A stretch of 64,000 bases of DNA. Origin: Rhodobacterales bacterium (GTDB lineage Bacteria > Pseudomonadota > Alphaproteobacteria > Rhodobacterales > Rhodobacteraceae). The notes under the pieces were generated by a model that did not search any database, was not told the origin of the DNA, and saw only the letters and a program-made list of their open reading frames with translations. A program made the translations under genes and the position numbers. Each line of letters starts with the position of its first letter. Positions within the stretch are counted from its first letter, which is position 1. The DNA is taken from NCBI GenBank assembly GCA_026400355.1, contig JAPLPE010000017.1, positions 62,001-126,000 on the forward strand, read 5' to 3'. Below are positions 1-8,138 of the stretch, one piece after another.

Positions 1-2
1 CA

Positions 3-509
3 GGGGATGTTGCCGTGGCGCTGGCCGATGTGCGGGCGATGGATTTCGTGGACGATGACCGCCTTGCGCTGATCGGATCATCTCATGGCGGCTGGGCGGT
101 GCTGGACCTTATGGCACTTCATGGGGCTGGGCGGCTGCCCTACAACCTGACCGCATGGCCTGTCCCGTCCGAGGATGTGTTGGCAGGGGTGCAGGCCGTG
201 GTTCTCTACTACCCCTATTGCGGCTTCGGCTCGCAGGTTTCGCGCCTTGGCTGGCAGGCCGATATTCCGGCGCTGTTCTTGCTGGTCGAAGGAGATACGG
301 TGGCCGACGAAACCGCCTGCCAGCAGATCATCGCCGATATGACCGCCGCCGGGCGGCCGATTGAAGAGATCGTCTTTCCCGGTGTCACGCATGGCTTTGA
401 CCAGCAGGAGAAGGCAAGCTTCAGTCTGTTGGGCTATGACGAGGCAACGACGGTGAAGGCGTTCGAGGCGACGCGCGACTTTCTTTACCTGAATGTCCCG
501 CCGGGCTGA
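3..509 (+). CDS. Dienelactone hydrolase-family alpha/beta hydrolase, 5' end missing
   Basis: This is the C-terminal part of an alpha/beta hydrolase. The frame is open to the first bases of the window, so the true start lies upstream; the GTG at 15 is probably internal. The visible triad fits the family: a nucleophile-elbow motif GSSHGG with Ser in the middle, an acid-loop motif VEGDTVADE, and a late catalytic His in GVTHGFDQ. Members cleave ester or lactone bonds in the cytoplasm or periplasm; the substrate here cannot be told. It ends four bases before the end of the convergent efp gene. The family is fairly secure, the exact function is not. Confidence 0.75.
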   Translation, partial: GDVAVALADVRAMDFVDDDRLALIGSSHGGWAVLDLMALHGAGRLPYNLTAWPVPSEDVLAGVQAVVLYYPYCGFGSQVSRLGWQADIPALFLLVEGDTVADETACQQIIADMTAAGRPIEEIVFPGVTHGFDQQEKASFSLLGYDEATTVKAFEATRDFLYLNVPPG

Positions 510-513
510 GCCC

Positions 514-1080
514 TTAGTCCTTGGCGCGTTCGACGTAGGAATTATCTTCTGTCAGGATCACGATCCGGGTGCCGGCACCGATATGCGGAGGCACCATCAC
601 GCGCAGCCCGTTGTCGCAGATCGCGGGCTTGTACGAGGACGAGGCGGTCTGGCCCTTGACGACAGGCTCGGTCTCAACGATCTCGACCGTGACGCGCTGG
701 GGCAGTTCGATGGCAATCGCCACGCCTTCATGGGTCTTGAGATAGACCTTCAGGCCTTCTTTCAGGAACACCTTGCTGTCGCCGATGACATCATCACCAA
801 CGCTGATCTGTTCGAACGTCTCAGGCTCCATGAAATGGTGCCCTTCGCCATCGGAATAAAGGTAGTCGTATTCGCGTTCGTCGACGTTGGCCTTTTCCAC
901 CTGTTCCGTCGTGCGCCAGCGTTCCGACACCTTCACCCCGTCCGATATGCGGCGCATGTCGATCTGGGTGGTGGGGGTGCCCTTGCCGGGGTGGAAGTTC
1001 GTGGCGGTCAGGACGACATAAAGGCGGCCTTCCAGTTCGACCACGTTGCCTTTGCGAAGGCTCGAAGCGATGACTTTCAA
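514..1080 (-). CDS. efp: Elongation factor P
   Basis: A 188-residue protein of normal EF-P length. It rescues ribosomes stalled at consecutive prolines by entering between the P and E sites. The N-terminal domain carries the loop HPGKGTP, whose Lys33 matches the residue that EpmA lysylates in the E. coli protein. The C-terminal OB-fold part ends in [20 protein letters not shown]. The start codon is TTG (MKVIASS), supported by an AGGAAA ribosome site a few bases upstream; no ATG fits. It is divergent from epmA, the gene for its modifying enzyme, which supports the assignment. Confidence 0.95.
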   Translation of the reverse strand: MKVIASSLRKGNVVELEGRLYVVLTATNFHPGKGTPTTQIDMRRISDGVKVSERWRTTEQVEKANVDEREYDYLYSDGEGHHFMEPETFEQISVGDDVIGDSKVFLKEGLKVYLKTHEGVAIAIELPQRVTVEIVETEPVVKGQTASSSYKPAICDNGLRVMVPPHIGAGTRIVILTEDNSYVERAKD

Positions 1081-1186
1081 GGGACGTTTCCTTGTGACTG
1101 CTGGGGCCGCATCGTATGAGGCCGGTTGATCGGTGTCCCCCTAACCCATCCGCCCGAAAACTGCCAGATCAAAGGAAGGCCCTGCG

Positions 1187-2251
1187 ATGTCCTTGTCCGC
1201 CCCTTCTGCCCGCCGCTGGTGGGACCGACAGATCCATGCCGACCGCCGTCCCTTGCTTCTGACCCGTAACCGCATTCAGGCGGCGATCCGGGGCTGGCTG
1301 GCGGAGGAGGGGTTCATCGAGGTCGATACGGCAGCGTTGCAGGTCAGCCCGGGGAATGAGGCGCATTTGCACGGGTTCCGCACGACGGCCATCGGGCACG
1401 ATGGCATGGGGCGGGACATGTATCTGCATACCTCGCCCGAGTTTGCGATGAAGAAACTGCTCGCGGCGGGGGAGGAAAGGATCGCGTCCTTCGGGCATGT
1501 CTGGCGCAATCGGGAACGCGGGGCGCTGCACAGCCCGGAATTCACGATGCTGGAGTGGTATCGGGTGGGCGCGGCCTATACCGTGATGATGTCGGATTGC
1601 GTGGCCTTTCTGCGCCTTGCTGCCAGGGAGGCCGGGGTGGGCGAGTTGCGTTTCCGCGACCGGATTTGCGACCCCTGCCTTGAACCCGAACGGCTGAGCG
1701 TGGCAGAGGCCTTTGCCCGCTATGCCGGGATCGACCTTCTGGCCACGACCGGCCCCGGCGGGATGACGGATGCCGCTGCTTTCTCGGCCCAGATGCGGGC
1801 CGCCGGTCTGACCCATTCCCCGGACGACACATGGTCCGACATGCTGTCCAAGGTGCTTGTCACCTGTGTCGAACCGCATTTGGGCCGTGGCCGCATCACA
1901 ATCCTCGACCGCTATCCCGCTGCCGAGGCGGCGCTCGCCCGCCCCGCCGTCGACGACCCCCGTGTGGCGGAAAGGTTCGAGGTCTATGCGTGCGGTGTCG
2001 AGATCGCCAACGGGTTCGGCGAACTCACCGACCCCGCCGAACAGCGCCGCCGCTTTGACATTGAGATGCATGAGAAGGCACGCGTCTATGGCGAAAGCTA
2101 TCCTTTAGACGAGGATTTCCTGGACGCCTTGTCCGATATGCCGCCGGCAAGCGGGATCGCCCTGGGCTTTGACCGCGTCGTCATGCTTGCCACGGGCGCA
2201 CCCCGCATCGACGATGTGATCTGGACGCCGGTGTCTGAAACAGGTTTGTAA
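1187..2251 (+). CDS. epmA: EF-P--(R)-beta-lysine ligase EpmA (GenX/PoxA)
   Basis: A 354-residue paralogue of the class II lysyl-tRNA synthetase catalytic core that lacks the N-terminal anticodon-binding domain. Class II motif 2 is visible as HVWRNRERG followed by HSPEFTMLEWY, and motif 3 as GIALGFDRVVML near the C-terminus. EpmA attaches (R)-beta-lysine to the conserved lysine of EF-P. The ATG at 1187 has a good AAGGAAGG site in front. Divergence from efp across about 106 bases is strong context. No EpmB (lysine aminomutase) gene is visible in the window. Confidence 0.93.
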   Translation: MSLSAPSARRWWDRQIHADRRPLLLTRNRIQAAIRGWLAEEGFIEVDTAALQVSPGNEAHLHGFRTTAIGHDGMGRDMYLHTSPEFAMKKLLAAGEERIASFGHVWRNRERGALHSPEFTMLEWYRVGAAYTVMMSDCVAFLRLAAREAGVGELRFRDRICDPCLEPERLSVAEAFARYAGIDLLATTGPGGMTDAAAFSAQMRAAGLTHSPDDTWSDMLSKVLVTCVEPHLGRGRITILDRYPAAEAALARPAVDDPRVAERFEVYACGVEIANGFGELTDPAEQRRRFDIEMHEKARVYGESYPLDEDFLDALSDMPPASGIALGFDRVVMLATGAPRIDDVIWTPVSETGL

Positions 2252-2398
2252 CAATTTCCGTCGAAGTTTGCCTTTTTCCTGGTCAAGGTCTGGCCATTCC
2301 GGTGGTGCGCGGTAACAGTTGAAACGTAAGCGACTCGATTGATCCGGCGCCGACGAGGGCTTGTCCGGTCTGCATCTGAAAACACCCGGAAAGGCGAT

Positions 2399-4255
2399 AT
2401 GTCCGCCCTTGCCGACAGCCAAAGCGCTGAGAAACCCTCTTTGCGCGCCGTCGAAGTCATGGCGCAGACCGATACCGTCGGATGGATGACCGGCGTCCGG
2501 ACGATGTGGCGCGTGACGAAAATGGCGGGCGAAACGCCTTGGCAGGTGGTGTTTGCGCTGGTCTCCACGCTTTTTGCCGCCTCGCTTCAGATCATCATTC
2601 CGCGGCTTCTGGGACATGCCGTGGACCAGACCCAAACCGCGCTCACCGGCGGGGCCGAGGCGGCGCAGGCCGCGCTCTGGACCACCGCAATCCTTGTGCT
2701 GGCCGTCTCCACGCTGCGCGGGATCTTTGCGACGCTGCAGAACTATTTCTCGGAATCCGTGGGCCATTACACCGGCTACCGGCTTCGGATGCAGTTCTAT
2801 GACAAGATCCAGCACCTGAGCTTCGGCTTTCACGACTCGATCCATTCGGGCGACCTCATCACTCTGGGCCTTCTCGACCTTGAAGGCGCGCGGATGTTCT
2901 TTTCCACGGGGCTTGTCCGCTTTGTCCTGCTGGCGATCCTGATTGGCGTCGGGGGCTACTGGCTCATCTCCATCGACCTCTGGCTCGGCCTGCTGGCGCT
3001 CAGTTTCGTGCCATACGTCGGCTGGGAATCCTCGGTCTCGCAACTGAAACTGCGCGGCACATGGCTCGTGCTGCAGGAACGGCTCGATATCCTGTCCCGC
3101 GTGATGGAGGAAAACCTCGCCGGCATCCGCGTCGTCCGCGCCTTTTCCGCACAGGACCATGAACGTGCCAAGTTCCATCGTGCGTCCATCTCGGCACTCG
3201 ATCTGGCCTATGAACGCGTCGACATCCGCGTGAAAAGCACGGCAACGATGACGCTCTCATTCTTCATCGCCATGGGCCTTGTCCTGCTGGTGGGCGGGAT
3301 GAAGGTGCAGGCGGGCACGATCACAGTCGGCACGCTTGCCGCGTTCCTGACCTTCATGACGATCCTGCAGATGCCCGTCCGGCAGTTGGGCATGCTGGTC
3401 AACTCTGTCGCCCGGACTTCGACCTGCGGCGCGCGGTTGTTCGCGCTCCTTGACCTTGAACCCGCCGTCAGGGATCGGCCCGGCGCGCCTGCACTGAACG
3501 TCACCGAAGGCACCCTGAGGTTCGAGGAGGTAAGCTTTTCCTACCCGTCCGCCCCCCTGCAGGACGTGCTGCAAGGCATTACCTTTACAGCGAAAAAGGG
3601 CGAAACGATCGGCCTGATCGGCCCGCAGGGCAGCGGCAAGACGACCATCGCCCAACTGATCCCGCGTTTCTATGATGTGACCGGGGGGCGGATCACTCTT
3701 GACGGGCAGGACCTCCGCGACGTGACGCTGACCTCGTTGCGCCAGAACGTGGCGGTGGTCAGTCAGGACGTGTTCATGTTCACGACCACGATGGAAAACA
3801 ACATCGCCTATGGGAACCCCTGGGCGCCCGAGGAAAAGATCGAACAGGCGTCCGATGCCGCGCAACTGCACGGCTATATCGACGGCCTGCCCGAGCGCTA
3901 CCGCACGGTCGTGGGCGAACGCGGGGCGTCCCTGTCGGGCGGGCAGCGCCAGCGCATGTCTATCGCCCGCAGCCTGATCCTGACCCCCGCCGTCCTTGTC
4001 TTTGACGATTCGACCGCTGCCATAGATGCCCGAACCGAGGCGCGGATTTTTGACGCGATCCGGGCGCAATCCGCCGACAGGGTGACTGTCCTTGTCGCGC
4101 ACCGTCTCAACACGCTCATGCATGCCGACCGCATTCTTGTCCTTGATATGGGCAGGATCGTGGAACAGGGCACACATGCGGAACTGCTGGCCCTGAACGG
4201 CAAATACAGGGAACTTTACGACCTGCAGCACCGGTCTTACGGGGTGACCGCATGA
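2399..4255 (+). CDS. ABC exporter, fused membrane/ATPase subunit with degenerate ATP site
   Basis: A 618-residue half-transporter: about six membrane helices in the first 330 residues, then a nucleotide-binding domain. Walker A GPQGSGKT is at 408-415, the Q-loop is VVSQDVF, the signature is LSGGQRQR, and the H-loop is LVAHRL. The residue after the Walker B Asp, normally the catalytic Glu, is Asp537 (motif VFDDSTAAID). That is the hallmark of the degenerate half of heterodimeric exporters such as MdlAB, LmrCD and TM287/288. I chose the ATG at 2399, which has GGAAAGG in front; an upstream TTG at 2339 is less likely. It overlaps its partner gene by ATGA. Substrate unknown; drug or lipid export is typical. 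Confidence 0.9.
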   Translation: MSALADSQSAEKPSLRAVEVMAQTDTVGWMTGVRTMWRVTKMAGETPWQVVFALVSTLFAASLQIIIPRLLGHAVDQTQTALTGGAEAAQAALWTTAILVLAVSTLRGIFATLQNYFSESVGHYTGYRLRMQFYDKIQHLSFGFHDSIHSGDLITLGLLDLEGARMFFSTGLVRFVLLAILIGVGGYWLISIDLWLGLLALSFVPYVGWESSVSQLKLRGTWLVLQERLDILSRVMEENLAGIRVVRAFSAQDHERAKFHRASISALDLAYERVDIRVKSTATMTLSFFIAMGLVLLVGGMKVQAGTITVGTLAAFLTFMTILQMPVRQLGMLVNSVARTSTCGARLFALLDLEPAVRDRPGAPALNVTEGTLRFEEVSFSYPSAPLQDVLQGITFTAKKGETIGLIGPQGSGKTTIAQLIPRFYDVTGGRITLDGQDLRDVTLTSLRQNVAVVSQDVFMFTTTMENNIAYGNPWAPEEKIEQASDAAQLHGYIDGLPERYRTVVGERGASLSGGQRQRMSIARSLILTPAVLVFDDSTAAIDARTEARIFDAIRAQSADRVTVLVAHRLNTLMHADRILVLDMGRIVEQGTHAELLALNGKYRELYDLQHRSYGVTA

Positions 4256-6114
4256 GCAGCGCCGGCGAAACCGAGACCGAACGCAACGACATCCGCGAAG
4301 ACGGTCGCCGCCCGCCCCGCGCCGTCGTTGGCTCGCACCGCATCAAGGAAGAGATGTTCGGGCGCGCCTTCGACGCCAGGATCATGTCGCGCATCTGGGG
4401 CTTTGTCCGGCCCTACCGGCGGCAGTTCCTCATTTCCGTCGTCGCGGTGCTGATCTTCACGCTTACCCAACTTGCCATCCCGCTGGTGATCCGGTCCGCC
4501 ATTGACGACGGTCTTCTGGCGGCCGACGGGCGGTCAGCGCTGATCCGCGCCACGATCCTGTTCGCAGTCATCATCCTGATCAACTTCGCCGCCAGCTACG
4601 TGCAGGAGCGCGTCGTCGGCCGGGTTGCGGAGAACGTCCTGTTCGACATCCGCGAGGCGATGTTTTCGCACCTGCAAAGCGTCTCGCAAAGTTTCATGGA
4701 CAAGACCGAGGTCGGCCGTCTCATGTCGCGCCTGCAGGGTGACGTGAACTCCATGCAGGAGTTTCTGGAAACCTCGGTCATCTCAGTGGGCGACCTTGTT
4801 CTGTTGTTCGGCATCGTCTTATGCATGCTCTGGCTGAACTGGGAACTGGGGCTGCTGACGCTGTCGATCCTGCCCGTCCTGTTCATCGTCCGCCTGATCT
4901 GGCTGCCCAAGGCCCGCGTAGTTTTCATCGAGGCGCATGAGGCCAATTCCGTCACCTCGGGCGCGCTGGCCGAGGCGATCCATGGCGTGCGCACCGTGCA
5001 GGGCATGACACGGCAGACTGTCAACCTTCAGCTTTACGATGACAAGGCCACAACGAACCTGAATGCCCAGTTACGATCAGCGATGTATGCGCAGGTGCTG
5101 GTGCCCATCGTGGACGGTCTGACGGGGCTTGCCATGGCGATGGTCGTGGTTGTCGGCGGGCAGATGGTATTGAACCAGACGCTCGACGTGGGCGTCATGG
5201 TGGCCTTCCTCTTCTTCATCCAGCGCTTCTTTGACCCGATCCGGTCGCTGACAATGCAGTATTCGGTGATGCAGCGCGCCATGGCCTCGGGCCAGCGTCT
5301 GACCGAGGTGCTGGACGTGCCCGTCTCTGTCACAGACCCGGCCGGTGCCATGGCGCTGGCCCCCGACGCCCCCGGGTCGGTCGAATTCCGCAACGTGTCC
5401 TTCCGCTATGAGCCGACCCAGCCCGTCTTGCGGAATGTGAGTTTCCAGGTCGCCCCGGGCGAGACTGTGGCCCTTGTCGGCCCCACGGGTTCTGGCAAAT
5501 CCTCGGTCATGTCGCTGATCCACCGCTTCTATGACGTGCAGGACGGGGCGGTTCTGGTCGGCGGTGTGGATGTGCGGCAGGTGACACAGGAATCCCTTGG
5601 CCAGCAGATCGCCATGGTCCTGCAGGAGCCGTTCCTGTTCACCGGCACGGTCATGGAGAACATCCGCTATAACAAGGCGGCCGCGACGGATGCCGAGGTG
5701 ATGGACGCAGCCCGCGCTGTGGGGGCGCATGACCGGATCATGCGGCTGCCGCAGGGATATGACACGAAGCTGACTGAACGGGGCGCGAACCTGTCCATGG
5801 GCCAGCGCCAGTTGCTGAGCTTTGCCCGCGCGCTTGTGGCCGATGCCAAGGTCCTTGTGCTGGACGAGGCAACGTCGAGCATCGACAGCTATACCGAACA
5901 GCAGATCCAGAAGGCTTTGGTGACTTTGCTCAGGGGTCGGACGGGTCTGGTGATCGCGCATCGGCTGGCCACGATCCGGAATGCGGACCGGATCATGGTC
6001 CTGCAGGCGGGCCAGCTGATCGAACAGGGAACGCATGACGAATTGCTCGCTGCCGAAGGGCGCTATGCGCAGCTCTACAAGGCGAGCCATGCGTCCTTTG
6101 ACGATGTGGATTGA
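4252..6114 (+). CDS. ABC exporter, fused membrane/ATPase subunit with canonical Walker B
   Basis: A 620-residue partner of the preceding gene, with a membrane domain in roughly residues 45-340 and an ATPase domain after. Walker A GPTGSGKS is at 410-417, the Q-loop is VLQEPF, Walker B with catalytic Glu539 is VLVLDEATSSID, and the H-loop is VIAHRL. Its signature reads LSMGQRQ rather than LSGGQ. In the expected head-to-tail dimer this altered signature pairs with the Asp537 site of the first subunit, so both deviations fall in the same ATP site and the other site is fully canonical. The genes overlap by four bases and are surely co-translated. Exported substrate unknown. Confidence 0.9.
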   Translation: MSSAGETETERNDIREDGRRPPRAVVGSHRIKEEMFGRAFDARIMSRIWGFVRPYRRQFLISVVAVLIFTLTQLAIPLVIRSAIDDGLLAADGRSALIRATILFAVIILINFAASYVQERVVGRVAENVLFDIREAMFSHLQSVSQSFMDKTEVGRLMSRLQGDVNSMQEFLETSVISVGDLVLLFGIVLCMLWLNWELGLLTLSILPVLFIVRLIWLPKARVVFIEAHEANSVTSGALAEAIHGVRTVQGMTRQTVNLQLYDDKATTNLNAQLRSAMYAQVLVPIVDGLTGLAMAMVVVVGGQMVLNQTLDVGVMVAFLFFIQRFFDPIRSLTMQYSVMQRAMASGQRLTEVLDVPVSVTDPAGAMALAPDAPGSVEFRNVSFRYEPTQPVLRNVSFQVAPGETVALVGPTGSGKSSVMSLIHRFYDVQDGAVLVGGVDVRQVTQESLGQQIAMVLQEPFLFTGTVMENIRYNKAAATDAEVMDAARAVGAHDRIMRLPQGYDTKLTERGANLSMGQRQLLSFARALVADAKVLVLDEATSSIDSYTEQQIQKALVTLLRGRTGLVIAHRLATIRNADRIMVLQAGQLIEQGTHDELLAAEGRYAQLYKASHASFDDVD

Positions 6115-6128
6115 GGGTGGTGGCGGAA

Positions 6129-6508
6129 GTGCGTGCAAGCACGCACCCTACGACAACGAACAAGGCCATCGCCTTGGTCCGCTGACAATAAGGAAACTCA
6201 CCGGCCAACCGTATGACTGAGCGGGATCAGCGGGGCTTCCAGTGGAAGCACCGCCCCGCTCACGCTCGTCCGTTTCCCCTAGCCTCCCGTCCACCAGCCT
6301 CGCAAGTGGCCGGCGCCTGCCCCGGCGGGGGCGGAGCCCCTGCCCTTGGAGGGGGCAGGGGCTGGCCGGACGCGGAGCGTCCGGCCGGAAAACCTCACCG
6401 AAGGCGCGTGCCCAAGGCGATGGCCTTGGGCATGTCCAAAATCAAAGGGCGGGGTGAACCCCGCCCTATACCTGACTGCCTGCCATAGGGCGGGGCGAAC
6501 CACGCCCC
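6129..6508. repeat. Cluster of GC-rich palindromes between convergent genes
   Basis: The roughly 400 bases between the ABC exporter and the GH51 gene contain no convincing gene but a series of perfect inverted repeats: GTGCGTGC/GCACGCAC at 6129-6146; GCCCCTGCCC/GGGCAGGGGC at 6336-6362; GGCCGGACGC/GCGTCCGGCC at 6364-6386; GCCCAAGG/CCTTGGGC at 6410-6431; GGGCGGGGT/ACCCCGCCC at 6447-6466; and GGGGCG/CGCCCC at 6492-6508. A 16-base segment at 6162-6177 (AAGGCCATCGCCTTGG) recurs exactly as its reverse complement at 6412-6427. The cluster could act as a two-way terminator. It may also be a dispersed REP-like element. Confidence 0.6.
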
Positions 6509-6512
6509 CGTC

Positions 6513-8027
6513 TCAACCCACTTTCACGCGGATCATCTGGTACGAATAGGGCGGCAGGCTGACCTTGACCGTTCCGCCGCTGACCATCGCATCCGCGCCC
6601 TTGACCGGCACCACATTTGTCTGGTTGTCCGCCGTATTGACGGCCTCCAGCATCGCATGGGTCATCACCTGCTGGTCGATGACCTTGGCCGCACCGAACC
6701 CTTCCAGCCCGATCTCGACCGGCAGAGCGTCGGTCCCGTGACGGTTGACGGCAAAGAACGTGACCGTCCCCTCCGCCTCGTCATGCACGCCGGCAATGTC
6801 GATGAACGGCACGTCGTCCGCCACATCCGCAGCATAGCCGGGGCAGGAGACGGACAGGTTCAGCGCCGTCCCGCGACCAAAGATTGAGGCAAAGTAATAT
6901 GGATAATACGTCGTCTGCCGCCAGGCCGCGCCCTTGGGGTCGGTCATGATCGGCGCGATCACGTTCACCAGCTGGGCAATACAGGCGATCTTGACCACGT
7001 TCGACTTGCGGATGAACGTGTTCAGGATGCAGCCGACCTGCAGCACATCCTCGAAGTTATAGATGTCTTCGAGCAGACGCGGCGCATGTGGCCAGCCTTC
7101 AGCCCCGTCAAGGATCGCCCGGTCCTGCGCGTTGGAATGGTACCAGACGTTCCATTCGTCAAAGCTGATATAGACGTCATGTTTGGACCGCTTGTTTGCC
7201 TTCACCAGCTTGATCGTGGACTCGACCGTCGAGATATAGGTGTCGAGTTTGTGGTTCAGCGCCAGATAGTTGGCCGTGTTCCTGGCCCGGTTGGCGAAAT
7301 ACATGTGCAGGCTGATGTGGTCGACGTTCTCGTATGTGTGCTCAAGAACGATCCTTTCCCATTCGGGATAGGTTTTCATGTCGGAATTTGACGACCCGCA
7401 GACGATCAGTTCCAGCTTCTTGTCAAAGGCACGCAGTGTCTTGGCGACCTCATTGGCGAGCCTCCCGTATTCCTCGGCCGTCTTGTGGCCAACCTGCCAG
7501 GGCCCGTCCATCTCGTTCCCCAGACACCACAGGTTCACGTTGAACGGCTCCGGATGGCCATGCTTGGCGCGCAGGTTGCCCCAATAGCTGCCCGTCGGGC
7601 CATTCACATATTCCACAAAGTTCCGCGCCTCATCGAGGCCGCGCGAGCCCAGATTGATCGCCAGCATCGGCTTGGTGTTCACCGTATCGCACCAGGCGAT
7701 GAACTCATGCACGCCCACCGCATTGCTGTCGGACGTATGCCAGGCCAGATCAAGCCGCGTGGGGCGGTCTTCACGGGGGCCGACCCCGTCTTCCCAGTTA
7801 TAGGCGGAAACAAAGTTGCCGCCGGGATATCGCACGTAGGGTATGTTCAGATCGCGGACCAGTTGCGCCACGTCACCCCGCATACCGTCCGCATCCGCAG
7901 TCGGGTGGTCGGGCTCATAGATGCCGGTATAGACGGCCCGGCCGAGATGTTCGAGGAACGCCGAATAGACCCGGTCGTCGATCCGGGCGATGGTGAAATC
8001 CTTGTGCGCGGTGACGCGAGCCTTCAT
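6513..8027 (-). CDS. abfA: Alpha-L-arabinofuranosidase, GH51
   Basis: A 504-residue glycoside hydrolase that releases terminal alpha-L-arabinofuranose from arabino-oligosaccharides. The clan GH-A catalytic pair is visible at the spacing expected for GH51: acid/base Glu172 in CLGNEMDG and nucleophile Glu291 in ISFDEWNVWY. The N-terminal motif VRYPGGNFVSAYNW is also family-typical. There is no signal peptide, so it acts in the cytoplasm on imported oligosaccharides. The ATG at 8027 has a GGAGAGG site. Upstream lies a palindromic AT-rich element, and the regulator gene follows on the same strand. Context: GH2 enzyme, sugar ABC importer and aldo/keto reductase downstream on the other strand. Confidence 0.93.
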   Translation of the reverse strand: MKARVTAHKDFTIARIDDRVYSAFLEHLGRAVYTGIYEPDHPTADADGMRGDVAQLVRDLNIPYVRYPGGNFVSAYNWEDGVGPREDRPTRLDLAWHTSDSNAVGVHEFIAWCDTVNTKPMLAINLGSRGLDEARNFVEYVNGPTGSYWGNLRAKHGHPEPFNVNLWCLGNEMDGPWQVGHKTAEEYGRLANEVAKTLRAFDKKLELIVCGSSNSDMKTYPEWERIVLEHTYENVDHISLHMYFANRARNTANYLALNHKLDTYISTVESTIKLVKANKRSKHDVYISFDEWNVWYHSNAQDRAILDGAEGWPHAPRLLEDIYNFEDVLQVGCILNTFIRKSNVVKIACIAQLVNVIAPIMTDPKGAAWRQTTYYPYYFASIFGRGTALNLSVSCPGYAADVADDVPFIDIAGVHDEAEGTVTFFAVNRHGTDALPVEIGLEGFGAAKVIDQQVMTHAMLEAVNTADNQTNVVPVKGADAMVSGGTVKVSLPPYSYQMIRVKVG

Positions 8028-8073
8028 GGCGGTCCTCTCCCCGAGTGCGGCATGGGCCGACTCTCGTTTATAT

Positions 8074-8095
8074 CTGATTTATAGATATGTATCAG
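8074..8095. promoter_or_regulatory. Putative operator upstream of the GH51 gene
   Basis: An imperfect 22-base palindrome starting CTGAT and ending ATCAG lies 47-68 bases upstream of the GH51 start codon, in an AT-rich patch that stands out from the GC-rich surroundings. Its right half, ATATGTATCAG (8085-8095), is repeated exactly upstream of the binding-protein gene at 11982-11992. A shared motif at two promoters of one functional locus suggests a binding site for the regulator encoded at 8139-9068. This is inference; no binding data are available. Confidence 0.5.
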
Positions 8096-8138
8096 AAAGG
8101 CCGACATTCACGTCAAGCCTGATTCCGCAGCACTCTGC

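Noticed and set aside
6213-6549. Short frames of 67-91 codons in the palindrome-rich spacer
   Set aside because: They read through the inverted repeats, have no ribosome site and no coherent protein pattern.
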